Part shown: in pieces, positions 13,094-19,804 of the stretch | Layout: the number at the start of each line of letters is the position of its first letter | How positions within the stretch are numbered: the first letter of the stretch is position 1 | From: a virus | IMG/VR virus record: IMGVR_UViG_3300025616_000004 | Coordinates: 1-64,000 of that record | Length of the DNA: 64,000 bases | Strand: one strand, 5' to 3' | The notes under the pieces: model-generated | Told to the model about the DNA's origin: nothing | The model's input: only the letters and a program-made list of their open reading frames with translations | The model's database searches: none | Program-made: the position numbers and the translations under genes

Positions 13094-13164
13094 CACGCCA
13101 GCAGAGAATTGAACTCTGTCCAAAAGCTTTGGAGGCTCTTGTGCTCCCGTAACACTTCTGACGC
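13094..13164 (-). tRNA. tRNA-Trp (anticodon CCA)
   Basis: Acceptor GCGTCAG/CTGGCGT with two G-T pairs, D arm GTGT/GCAC, anticodon stem AGAGC/GCTTT with loop CTCCAAA, T arm CAGAG-TTCAATT-CTCTG, discriminator G as expected for Trp. Position 8 is A rather than T, an oddity. Confidence 0.9.
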
Positions 13165-13174
13165 ATAAAGTATT

Positions 13175-13246
13175 AAGGGAAGGTGAGACTCGAACTCACG
13201 ATGGAGAATTTGCAGTCCTCCGCCTTAACCACTTGGCTACTTCCCT
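13175..13246 (-). tRNA. tRNA-Cys (anticodon GCA)
   Basis: Acceptor AGGGAAG/CTTCCCT, D arm GCCAAGTGGTTAAGGC, anticodon stem GAGGA/TTCTC with loop CTGCAAA, T arm GTGAG-TTCGAGT-CTCAC. Discriminator T, the normal Cys identity base. Confidence 0.93.
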
Positions 13247-13258
13247 AGGTTAGTTAAA

Positions 13259-13332
13259 TGGGGTGGCTAACGAGATTTGAACTCGTACTATCAGTACCAC
13301 AAACTGAGGTGCTACCATTACACCATAGCCAC
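13259..13332 (-). tRNA. tRNA-His (anticodon GTG), with encoded CCA
   Basis: Acceptor GTGGCTA/TAGCCAC, D arm GTGT-AATGGTA-GCAC, anticodon stem TCAGT/ACTGA with loop TTGTGGT, T arm ACGAG-TTCAAAT-CTCGT, discriminator C followed by CCA in the DNA. The base before position 1 is T, so the extra G-1 that bacterial histidine tRNAs normally encode is missing. Confidence 0.9.
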
Positions 13333-13359
13333 AATAATGTCCCCATTTTATGTTAGTAT

Positions 13360-13430
13360 TTGCGAGAGGCAGAATCGAACTGCCAGCATAAGGGTATGAA
13401 CCTCATAAGTTACCGTTACTCTATCTCGCA
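13360..13430 (-). tRNA. tRNA with anticodon CAT (Met or Ile2)
   Basis: Acceptor TGCGAGA/TCTCGCA, anticodon stem TGAGG/CCTTA with loop TTCATAC, T arm GGCAG-TTCGATT-CTGCC, discriminator A. The 1-72 pair T-A and lack of GGG/CCC in the anticodon stem argue against the initiator. Whether it is elongator Met or a lysidine-modified Ile tRNA cannot be decided from sequence alone. Confidence 0.85.
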
Positions 13431-13447
13431 TTGTATTAGAAGAAAGA

Positions 13448-13520
13448 TATATAGAGTGGAAGTCGAATCCACACCGTTCCCGCTAATGGAGAACATTCTA
13501 TCCTGTTAAACTATCTATAT
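13448..13520 (-). tRNA. tRNA with noncanonical anticodon loop CATTAGC (TTA at 34-36)
   Basis: Every arm is regular: acceptor ATATAGA/TCTATAT, positions 8-9 TA, D stem GTTT/GAAT, anticodon stem TTCTC/GGGAA, T arm GTGGA-TTCGACT-TCCAC. The loop at 32-38 is CATTAGC, so position 33 is A instead of the near-universal T and positions 34-36 are TTA, which would pair with the stop codon TAA. Amino acid undetermined. Confidence 0.65.
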
Positions 13521-13534
13521 ACCTCTCCTCCGTT

Positions 13535-13548
13535 CTTATAATATAAAC
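13535..13548 (-). promoter_or_regulatory. Late-promoter-like motif between tRNA genes
   Basis: Minus strand TTTATATTATAAG, matching the motif found before several virion genes (see 48296-48314). In this position it would drive only the downstream tRNA genes. It may equally be chance in AT-rich spacer. Confidence 0.25.
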
Positions 13549-13566
13549 TAACTGCTTGTTTTAAAA

Positions 13567-13639
13567 AGCCCCCTGTCAGATTCGAACTGACGACATACCG
13601 CTTACAAGGCGGTTGCTCTACCAACTGAGCTAAAGGGGC
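13567..13639 (-). tRNA. tRNA-Thr (anticodon TGT)
   Basis: Acceptor GCCCCTT/AGGGGGC, D arm GCTC-AGTTGGTA-GAGC, anticodon stem ACCGC/GCGGT with loop CTTGTAA, T arm GTCAG-TTCGAAT-CTGAC, discriminator T. Very regular bacterial-type tRNA. Confidence 0.95.
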
Positions 13640-13644
13640 AAGAA

Positions 13645-13717
13645 GACACTGGGCAAGATTTGAACTCACATCTTCCCTCACCATTGAGGGTTACTCTTCT
13701 TGTTGAGCTACCAGTGA
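13645..13717 (-). tRNA. tRNA-like gene with a 6-nt anticodon loop (possible Pro, TGG)
   Basis: Acceptor TCACTGG/CCAGTGT (first pair T-T mismatched), D arm GCTC/GAGT, T arm GTGAG-TTCAAAT-CTTGC. The anticodon stem CCCTC/GAGGG is perfect but closes a 6-nt loop AATGGT; in the canonical register the stem would have two mismatches. TGG (Pro) is the most obvious anticodon but lacks T33. First gene of the tRNA transcript. Confidence 0.55.
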
Positions 13718-13754
13718 ATAGAGAAAGGATACACATTGCTACGTGTATATTTCT

Positions 13755-13783
13755 ATTATAGCATACTCTAATTAATAAGTCAA
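13755..13783 (-). promoter_or_regulatory. Promoter of the tRNA array
   Basis: Minus strand TTGACT (13778-13783), 17 bp, TATAAT (13755-13760) with TGC before the -10 box. About 35 bp upstream of the first tRNA gene. No inverted repeat. Confidence 0.8.
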
Positions 13784-13808
13784 GTGTTGAAGTCTTATCT
13801 TTACAAAA

Positions 13809-14078
13809 CTAAATACAATCTGATATGTTTGTAAATCTTTCTAATGTCTTTAGATAGCTATAACATTGAGTTAAAACATTGTCAGTAGATACTAAATCAT
13901 AAATAAAACTATAAGAATTTGACTCAACGGGTGTCATATGTTCTTTGTCCATGAATATGCCGAAATCAAATCTAACTTCAAGTTCTGTATTATCTTCCCA
14001 TCTTATACTATTTATTTTTAGGTATGCTTGTGTTAGGGATATTCCTGATTGGGTTGTATAATCTAATTTTAAAGACAT
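13809..14078 (-). CDS. Small fibre-associated phage protein (89 aa)
   Basis: Not firmly recognised. The pattern LDYTTQSGISLTQAYLKINSIRW followed by beta-type sequence resembles short proteins that accompany fibre genes in Gram-positive phages. It lies just downstream of a LamG-type fibre gene with AAGGAGAAAAAT before the start. Confidence 0.55.
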   Translation of the reverse strand: MSLKLDYTTQSGISLTQAYLKINSIRWEDNTELEVRFDFGIFMDKEHMTPVESNSYSFIYDLVSTDNVLTQCYSYLKTLERFTNISDCI

Positions 14079-14088
14079 ATTTTTCTCC

Positions 14089-15078
14089 TTATAAAAATGC
14101 GTTATCCTGACCTGTATAACATAATAAAATATTTGAGATTGCTTTTGATTGTGCTGCTGATAGTTTAATATTAAATAAAAATATCGCCCCGCCTTTATAG
14201 TTCCCTTGACTTACTTTTACACCTGAGCTATTTAATACATAATTTCCTAATTTAGAAGTTGTATTTGACATTGCTACATACGTTCCAGACGTAGCAGAAC
14301 TATCATCAATTCTTACACCATCTCTATGTATTTCCATATCTGTAATAACAGAAGTACCACCATATAATGCACTATATACATGATTCGTACCAATATCTGC
14401 TGATAAAGTAGCATTATGGTATCTCATGAGATAGTTAGCAGTAATGTTTTGAGATGTTAATAGAAGTGCAAGACTTCCACCTGAAAAATAAAATTGATAC
14501 CCTCTTTGGATACTACCTGAAGTAGCATCCTCTTTACAAAGTATTGCTAAATTACCACTTACAGAATTTGGATTAATTAATGATACTATACTAAATGGAC
14601 TATCTGTTGTACCATTACCAAAACTTAGATCATTAGCATCTGCAAAATCAAATGTATTTGTTGCTCCCATGTTTAAGAACCTACAATCACCTGAAATACT
14701 TGGACTTAATGTTGAGGCATTTGCAGATAAAGTAGCATTAGCTAAATTAGCTGATCTATCTTTTAAAGTTGTAGTTGCTCCAGTTTCATCAAAAAATAAT
14801 GCTCTTTTAATATAAGATGACCCTCCTACAGCTGTAGATATTTGATTTAGTACATCTAATTGTTTTGATCTTGAGAACATATTATTAACATTATTGTTAG
14901 TTAAAGCACCTGTCATGGTACCGCCTGCTGACGGTAACTTACTCGAAAATGAAATATAATCCACATCACTGTACCCTTTATATTCAGGGATCCCATTGTT
15001 AGTCCTAAAAGATATTTTATTAACCTCTGTACCTATACTAAATTCATTCTTAGTAGTACCACTATTATTATTGAACAC
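14089..15078 (-). CDS. LamG-type tail fibre/appendage protein (329 aa)
   Basis: Residues 1-50 resemble the start of the broken gene next to it (NEFSIGTEVNKISFRTNNG against SVFSLGRDTNSASFRVKDG). GGTMTGALTN at residues 51-60 is the GGTMTG motif of fibre shafts. Residues 90-325 have the beta-sandwich pattern of concanavalin/LamG domains (FDFADANDLSFG, ALLLTSQN, DMEIHRDGV), probably for binding host surface glycans. AAGGGGATG supplies the start. Confidence 0.75.
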   Translation of the reverse strand: MFNNNSGTTKNEFSIGTEVNKISFRTNNGIPEYKGYSDVDYISFSSKLPSAGGTMTGALTNNNVNNMFSRSKQLDVLNQISTAVGGSSYIKRALFFDETGATTTLKDRSANLANATLSANASTLSPSISGDCRFLNMGATNTFDFADANDLSFGNGTTDSPFSIVSLINPNSVSGNLAILCKEDATSGSIQRGYQFYFSGGSLALLLTSQNITANYLMRYHNATLSADIGTNHVYSALYGGTSVITDMEIHRDGVRIDDSSATSGTYVAMSNTTSKLGNYVLNSSGVKVSQGNYKGGAIFLFNIKLSAAQSKAISNILLCYTGQDNAFL

Positions 15079-15097
15079 ATCATCCCCTTAGTATTTT

Positions 15098-15401
15098 TTA
15101 ATTAAACTCAATATCTATTAAAGCTAATTCTTCTAAAGTAGTTGCACTTGCGATAGATAACTTATTAGCACTCAACTTCTGCTGGATATTAAATATAACC
15201 GTAGCTACTCTCTACCTTAGTACTAGACCATGTAGTTATCAAATCAGTAGTTGTATCATCTATATTCGACATGGGAAGGTAGCCGTCAGTAGTGTAATCA
15301 CTCCATTCAAGCACACCATCCTTAACACGAAAAGAAGCAGAGTTGGTATCTCTACCTAAACTAAAAACTGAATTAAGGGTTCCGCCTAAATTTTGGTACA
15401 T
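15098..15401 (-). pseudogene. Frameshifted fibre gene fragment
   Basis: The start frame gives 70 aa (MYQNLGGTLNSVFSLGRD ... TWSSTKVESSYGYI). Immediately beyond, another frame continues with IFNIQQKLSANKLSIASA and TTLEELALIDIEFN to a stop at 15098. The continuation is typical of fibre linkers (SSTKVE...I..L), so one indel near 15190 probably split a protein of about 100 aa. Programmed frameshifting or a sequence error are alternatives. Confidence 0.55.
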
Positions 15402-15448
15402 GGTACTTATACCTCCTAGTTTAATTATATTTGTAGTGGCTGAGAGTA

Positions 15449-16054
15449 TTATGAATATATCGTATGGTATGTGAAAGGAGCTTTAACATTTATTATAAAG
15501 TTGGCTGCACATTCGAGAGCCTCTGTTACTTTTTCAGTTGGGGATAGGCTAGAATCTCTTTGAGCGTAGAGAGATGCTTTAGCATGATTAGCTCCACTAC
15601 CTATTGCAGAGTAATTTTTAAAGTTCTCAGTTACACTAAACTGTTCATCTATTTCAAAAAGTCTACCTTTAAACCCTACCATAACACTTAGAGGTTCAGT
15701 CTCTCCTAAGTCTGCTAAGTCTTTAATAGCAGGGGCTACATCCCTAACCATGTATCCTACTAAATCTTGACCTACATACTCAGGTACTTCTAAGTTATAC
15801 ATAATCTGTTGGATAACTGCCCACGTTCCTGCGAAACCTAAAACCATCTCTTCAGTTGTTACTTTTTCTGCAACCTCTTTAACGGCTTTGAGTTTTCTTT
15901 TCTTCTTACCTTCTGATGAAGAAGTTGTAACCTTGAATACTTTTATTTTATCCGAGACTTTTTCAAATTCCATAGAACCGTAAACTATGCAAGTATCTGC
16001 ACCCATGATTATCTTCTTGTTAGATTCATCTACGTATGCCACTACTACTGTCAT
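15449..16054 (-). CDS. Proteasome/HslV-type Ntn hydrolase
   Basis: Fold of the self-compartmentalising proteases: after removal of Met1 the chain begins with Thr2 (TVVVAYVDE), followed by MGADTCIVYG (Asp20), DKIKVF (Lys36), LGFAGTWAVIQQ and SAIGSGANHAKASLYA, the conserved blocks of proteasome beta and HslV subunits. A Lys-rich insertion (about residues 42-66, SSSEGKKKRKLKAVKE) is unusual. No HslU or other AAA unfoldase gene lies nearby. It may be an ATP-independent protease or process virion proteins. Confidence 0.8.
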   Translation of the reverse strand: MTVVVAYVDESNKKIIMGADTCIVYGSMEFEKVSDKIKVFKVTTSSSEGKKKRKLKAVKEVAEKVTTEEMVLGFAGTWAVIQQIMYNLEVPEYVGQDLVGYMVRDVAPAIKDLADLGETEPLSVMVGFKGRLFEIDEQFSVTENFKNYSAIGSGANHAKASLYAQRDSSLSPTEKVTEALECAANFIINVKAPFTYHTIYS

Positions 16055-16120
16055 ATTGAATATCCTCCCACTAGTTCTATCCCACTACTCAAATAATAAT
16101 TGTATGTTCTCAAAATCTCG

Positions 16121-16138
16121 CTACTTAAAATATAAAAG
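16121..16138 (-). promoter_or_regulatory. Late-promoter-like motif
   Basis: Minus strand CTTTTATATTTTAAGTAG, similar to the motif before virion genes (TTTTATATTATATTTAG at 60432-60448). It lies about 70 bp upstream of the Ntn-hydrolase start at 16054, which would fit a late function for that protease. Confidence 0.35.
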
Positions 16139-16143
16139 ATTAG

Positions 16144-16821
16144 TCAATTTTCCACACCCTTTCTCGAGGAAATTGTGGAGAGTGTTCCCCCGCAGTTAGG
16201 ACAGAAGTTTGACCTGAACTCGAAGCTTCTCTTACACTTAGGACATGTCTTTTCAAAGTAGTGTTTAACACATCTCAAATCTGACATTAAATCGGATATG
16301 TCTTTTACTTTATCGTAAAGAGTATCACTCCAGATACGTCCTGTCATCACTATCTCAAGGTCTGGTCTCTCTGTACGAATCCTCTTTATGAAGTCAAAGA
16401 ATACCCTCTGTCTTATCAATCCTAAGTTCAAAGATCCTAATATCTCATCGAGTACTAACATGTTGTAAGGTTCAGTCTCTCCTGTAAATACATTGACTTC
16501 CTTACCGTTAGCTAGTTCCATTTCCATAGCATCCCAAGTTTTTTCAAGTAGGAGTCTGTCTTCTCCAGACTTATTATTTTCTAATACAATCTTATACGGA
16601 ATCCCCTCATGAGATTGTAACACAGTTATATTTCTTTTGAACTGGGTACACGCTTGTAGTTCTCCATACATCTTATCATCTGAGTCCTCACCTTTCATGA
16701 ACTGGATTACAAGTATGTTCCATCCATGCCCCACTGCTCTAAACGTAAGACCAAATGCTGATGTAGACTTTCCTTTTCCGCTTCCAGTATATGTTTGTAC
16801 TAGTCCTACTTTTTTTAACAT
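16144..16821 (-). CDS. CobA/BtuR-type P-loop ATPase with C-terminal zinc ribbon
   Basis: Resembles ATP:cob(I)alamin adenosyltransferases: P-loop TGSGKGKSTSAFG (residues 12-24), RAVGHGW, VIQFMKG and the Walker B-like YNMLVLDEI, in that order. The family is normally about 180-200 aa; here residues 190-212 add CPKCKRSF and CPNCGG, a zinc ribbon. The fusion suggests another substrate than cobalamin, perhaps nucleic acid or protein. A role in vitamin B12 use cannot be excluded. Confidence 0.75.
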   Translation of the reverse strand: MLKKVGLVQTYTGSGKGKSTSAFGLTFRAVGHGWNILVIQFMKGEDSDDKMYGELQACTQFKRNITVLQSHEGIPYKIVLENNKSGEDRLLLEKTWDAMEMELANGKEVNVFTGETEPYNMLVLDEILGSLNLGLIRQRVFFDFIKRIRTERPDLEIVMTGRIWSDTLYDKVKDISDLMSDLRCVKHYFEKTCPKCKRSFEFRSNFCPNCGGTLSTISSRKGVEN

Positions 16822-17067
16822 CTATCTCTCTCTTGTTTTCTTTCCTTTAGTTAAATCCTTCTCCAACTTCATTACTAGGTCATTAGGCTCGTACAGTTCA
16901 CAAAAGTCTCGAGTAGGTATATCTTTTCCATCAGTACTAACTATGTAATAATTATCCAGTGCGTGGATTAATGGACACTTATCACTATGCAGACAATATC
17001 TACATCTATCTTTATCGGAGAATACTAGGATATCTTTGTTAAAAAATTCTTCAAATTCTAATCTCAT
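16822..17067 (-). CDS. Cys-rich hypothetical protein (81 aa)
   Basis: Contains CRYCLHSDKCPLIHALD and a later FCELY, four Cys that could hold a metal (Cys-x2-Cys-x5-Cys plus Cys). Ends in a Lys/Arg-rich tail. The stop directly abuts the start of the CobA-type gene, suggesting a joint function. Not otherwise recognised. Confidence 0.65.
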   Translation of the reverse strand: MRLEFEEFFNKDILVFSDKDRCRYCLHSDKCPLIHALDNYYIVSTDGKDIPTRDFCELYEPNDLVMKLEKDLTKGKKTRER

Positions 17068-17095
17068 ATCTTAGACTCCTTAGTCTACTAGGCTA

Positions 17096-17467
17096 TTACA
17101 CAGACATTCTGTTGAGGTCAACAAGAATTACGCCATTATGTACTGGATAAGCCACAGGTGCTGTACCCAATATCCCCGCATAGTTAGTCAATCTTGTAGT
17201 TGTCTTATTCTTTAATACCCAAATATATAAACCTAAGGGGAGACACATTAGAAAGAAAGTTTTAACGTCTAACTTAAATCTATTCCAATCAAACTTAGTT
17301 ACTTTTTTCTTATATCGTTTCTCTAGCTCTAAGAAGAGCTCGTATTCTTCATGTTGTTGAATTCCATAATTAACTATGTGGTTTGTAACCTTCTCTTCAT
17401 TTTTAGGCTTATTCTTTACTACCTTCTTAGGATTTAGTTTATCCATCCTTCTCTCTTTGTTTGACAT
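17096..17467 (-). CDS. Hypothetical membrane-associated protein (123 aa)
   Basis: Strongly basic N-terminal 40 residues, a helix, then a hydrophobic stretch (FFLMCLPLGLYIWVL, about residues 71-85) that may span or dip into the membrane, and a beta-type end. Start at 17467 follows AGGAGTCTTAC. Function unknown. Confidence 0.6.
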   Translation of the reverse strand: MSNKERRMDKLNPKKVVKNKPKNEEKVTNHIVNYGIQQHEEYELFLELEKRYKKKVTKFDWNRFKLDVKTFFLMCLPLGLYIWVLKNKTTTRLTNYAGILGTAPVAYPVHNGVILVDLNRMSV

Positions 17468-17476
17468 GTAAGACTC

Positions 17477-17767
17477 CTATTTAACTAATTCATCTTCTAA
17501 CTTCATCTCTATTAAGTCTAATAAGTCTTCTTCGGTTTCTTTACTAAACTGGTTACTTCCCTTGACTCCACCTAACGGAAACTTTTCCCAATCAATCCTC
17601 TGAACTAGGAAATAATCTTTAGCTTTAACATAGAAAATATGTTCTTCGTAATGACAATCATTTAGGAGGTTGACTTCCTTAGTGATGCAGTATGAGATTC
17701 CTTTAGTCTTAATACTTTTTAGAATCCTCTTAGCTTTATTTTTTAAGTCTATAGTCTTCTTTTCCAC
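17477..17767 (-). CDS. Hypothetical basic/acidic protein (96 aa)
   Basis: Not recognised. Basic N-terminus (KKTIDLKNKAKRILKSIK), beta segments with YCITKEVNLL and YFLVQRIDW, acidic C-terminal helix (EEDLLDLIEMKLEDELVK). AAGGAGAACTCCTG precedes the start. First gene after the promoter at 17803-17831. Confidence 0.65.
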   Translation of the reverse strand: MEKKTIDLKNKAKRILKSIKTKGISYCITKEVNLLNDCHYEEHIFYVKAKDYFLVQRIDWEKFPLGGVKGSNQFSKETEEDLLDLIEMKLEDELVK

Positions 17768-17802
17768 AGGAGTTCTCCTTTAAATACTAACATCTTCTGA
17801 TA

Positions 17803-17831
17803 AGTATAACATATTCTATTTAATATGTCAA
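17803..17831 (-). promoter_or_regulatory. Sigma-70-type promoter
   Basis: Minus strand TTGACA (17826-17831), 17 bp, TATACT (17803-17808), with TGT before the -10. The -35 box overlaps the stop region of the phosphoesterase gene. Serves the genes at 17767 and onward. Confidence 0.8.
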
Positions 17832-18715
17832 TAGTAGAATCCAAGTTCTTCATGGATTTTTGCTAAATAACAAATGCATGATTCACTGGCTTTCATGGTT
17901 ATCAATACTTCTCTAGTAGACATGTTACTCTTAGACTTGCCTTCTTGTATATTCTGCATTAATAATTCTAAGTTACTAAAATCACATATTATTTTTGACT
18001 TAGGCTTGCTAAAGGACTCAGGAGTAAATACAAGATTGGGGTCAGCTATTTTAAGGTCTCTTAATGAAACGTCCCCATTGTAACTAAACTCTAAGTAAAC
18101 TATAGAGTTTCTTTGTAGGTTATCTTCGTCCGCATCTTTTCTAGTGAGAGACCCGTTCCTAAAGATCGTAGTATCCCCTGCTTGGATGGGTTCATGAGGA
18201 CAGTGTTCATGACCTAGCACAACATATTTATAGTCAAGTAGTTCCTTTCTATCCAAACTCTCTTGAGGAGTTCTAGTATTCTCTAGGAAGAAGTGTCCTA
18301 ATAGTATTTCAGATTTCTTCTCGGGCAGTTCCAGCTTAGGAACTACTGAAGCTACATCGAAAGATAGACCTTCTATTGAGAAAGTATCTAGTTTTAGTTG
18401 AACTATCCCTATCTTGTTGAGTAGTCCTAACGATGTCTTATTAAGATTTAATGTTCTATAGTGTGCATCATGGTTTCCTAGGATTGAATATAGTCTCCCA
18501 GAGTATCTTGATAACCTATCTATCGTCTCATTCAATCCTTCAACAGGCATGCCCGACTTATCAAAGAAGTCGCCAAGTATGATAACATATTTATGTCTTT
18601 CCATTAACATATCTATCTTATGCATACAGGTGTCAAAGTAATTATCTATTCTGGAACGGGGCGGGTCTGTTCTTAAATGTAAATCTCCGACTACCACTAT
18701 CGATTCAAAAGTCAT
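17828..18715 (-). CDS. SbcD/Mre11-type nuclease (gp47-like)
   Basis: Calcineurin-like phosphoesterase of the Mre11/SbcD class, partner of the Rad50-type ATPase encoded upstream. Motifs in order: GDLHLR, LGDFFDKSG, LGNHDAHYR, GHFFLE, LGHEHCPHE, giving all metal ligands. The complex resects and processes DNA ends during phage recombination. Start is ATG 18715 (AAAGGAATACT upstream); a longer frame overlaps the preceding gene. 295 aa, shorter than bacterial SbcD. Confidence 0.88.
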   Translation of the reverse strand: MTFESIVVVGDLHLRTDPPRSRIDNYFDTCMHKIDMLMERHKYVIILGDFFDKSGMPVEGLNETIDRLSRYSGRLYSILGNHDAHYRTLNLNKTSLGLLNKIGIVQLKLDTFSIEGLSFDVASVVPKLELPEKKSEILLGHFFLENTRTPQESLDRKELLDYKYVVLGHEHCPHEPIQAGDTTIFRNGSLTRKDADEDNLQRNSIVYLEFSYNGDVSLRDLKIADPNLVFTPESFSKPKSKIICDFSNLELLMQNIQEGKSKSNMSTREVLITMKASESCICYLAKIHEELGFYY

Positions 18716-18726
18716 AGTATTCCTTT

Positions 18727-18927
18727 CTAGTATGCAACGTCTCCATAACAATCTCTTACTACCCAATTAGAGCTCCCGCAGCCCATACAACCTCCTGATG
18801 AAGTTGTAGGATCCTCATCCCAATCAAAAGTAAATCTAATTTTGCATTCATTGCAGAAGAATGTTATCGAGCTTGAGGAACGTAACTCCTCCCTAATAGT
18901 CTCTACTGTTTTATCAAACTCATCCAT
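18727..18927 (-). CDS. Small zinc-finger protein (66 aa)
   Basis: Holds CNECKIRF (residues 25-32) and CMGCGSSN (47-54), one four-Cys zinc site. It lies between the two recombination nuclease subunits in the same operon, with no space to its neighbours. Function unknown. Confidence 0.65.
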   Translation of the reverse strand: MDEFDKTVETIREELRSSSSITFFCNECKIRFTFDWDEDPTTSSGGCMGCGSSNWVVRDCYGDVAY

Positions 18928-19167
18928 TTATTCTATGTCTCCTAGAATTTCTAATATTAAACCTAAATCTCTTCTAAGTTCTTTTGGAATATGGTTATCT
19001 AGTAGCAGGGAGCTTACGTCAATGCAGAAAAGTCTTATGCCGTCTATATCCTCTAAATCAAATAGTATAGTATCTACCACTTCTATCAAGTAGCTTATAG
19101 AAGGTTCATACGTAGATGACACTAGTATTGTCTTAATCAATATCATCTTTTCCCTTACGTTATTCAA
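18928..19167 (-). CDS. Hypothetical helical protein (79 aa)
   Basis: Not recognised. Hydrophobic-helical sequence (ISYLIEVVDTILFDLEDI). Start overlaps the end of the Rad50 C-half gene by 8 bases, so it is part of the recombination operon. Confidence 0.65.
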   Translation of the reverse strand: MNNVREKMILIKTILVSSTYEPSISYLIEVVDTILFDLEDIDGIRLFCIDVSSLLLDNHIPKELRRDLGLILEILGDIE

Positions 19168-19804
19168 TAGATACCTCCTCTCCCATAACTAACTCAACCT
19201 TCCCATCAACCACACGATACGATCTGTTAGCGAACTCTAAAAACCTTTCATCATGTGTTATAAGTACAATCTTAAACTGGTTACTAATACAAATTTTGTC
19301 TATGAATGTAAATAGGTTTTGAAGGTAATCGACGCTTAAATTAGAATACTTCTCATCGAGTATTAGTTTAGTGCTCCCAGCGTTTATAAGGACAAATAAG
19401 TTGAGGACTACTGAGACTACGGAACGAACTCCGTTGCCACATCCATTCCTTAAACTAACCTTAAAGCCTCCATTATCTAAATCTATAACGCTAAAAGATA
19501 AATTCTTAGTCCCCCGCTTGTCTTCTAAGTCTATGTCTATCTCATAGTTCTTATCATAAAATACAAATCTTAGAGCAGAGTTTATTAATTCTTTTAAAGC
19601 TCCTATACTTTTTTCATAGAGTATATCTTGGGATTTCTTATAGTACACTGCTGAGTCCTGCACTATCTTTAACTCAGCTTCCTCTACTTTAATCGTAGTC
19701 TCCAATGTTTCAATAGTAAATTGAAACTTCTTAGAGTAGTTCTCGAAATCCTCATACATCTTAATAGTATATGATAAAGTGTCTATCACTTCTTGGTTGT
19801 TCAT
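19160..19804 (-). CDS. SbcC/Rad50-type ATPase, C-terminal half
   Basis: Carries the second half of an ABC-type ATPase head: a coiled-coil N-terminus, signature region NGCGNGVRSVVSVVLNLF, Walker B with STKLILDEKYSNLS and the H-loop LITHDERFLEF. There is no Walker A, which is encoded separately at 20628-21737. Start taken at ATG 19804, overlapping the upstream stop (ATGA) with GAAAGGATTCTATCG before it. 214 aa. Confidence 0.82.
   Translation of the reverse strand: MNNQEVIDTLSYTIKMYEDFENYSKKFQFTIETLETTIKVEEAELKIVQDSAVYYKKSQDILYEKSIGALKELINSALRFVFYDKNYEIDIDLEDKRGTKNLSFSVIDLDNGGFKVSLRNGCGNGVRSVVSVVLNLFVLINAGSTKLILDEKYSNLSVDYLQNLFTFIDKICISNQFKIVLITHDERFLEFANRSYRVVDGKVELVMGEEVSIE

Noticed and set aside
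13448-13520. Stop-codon reassignment (UAA suppressor) as an explanation for the UUA tRNA
   Set aside because: UAA, UAG and UGA all end clearly delimited genes with following ribosome sites throughout the window, so genome-wide recoding is not supported.
17828-18766. Longer start for the SbcD-type nuclease at 18766
   Set aside because: It overlaps the zinc-finger gene by 40 bases and lacks a ribosome site; ATG 18715 has AAAGGAATACT before it and the conserved GDLH region follows normally.
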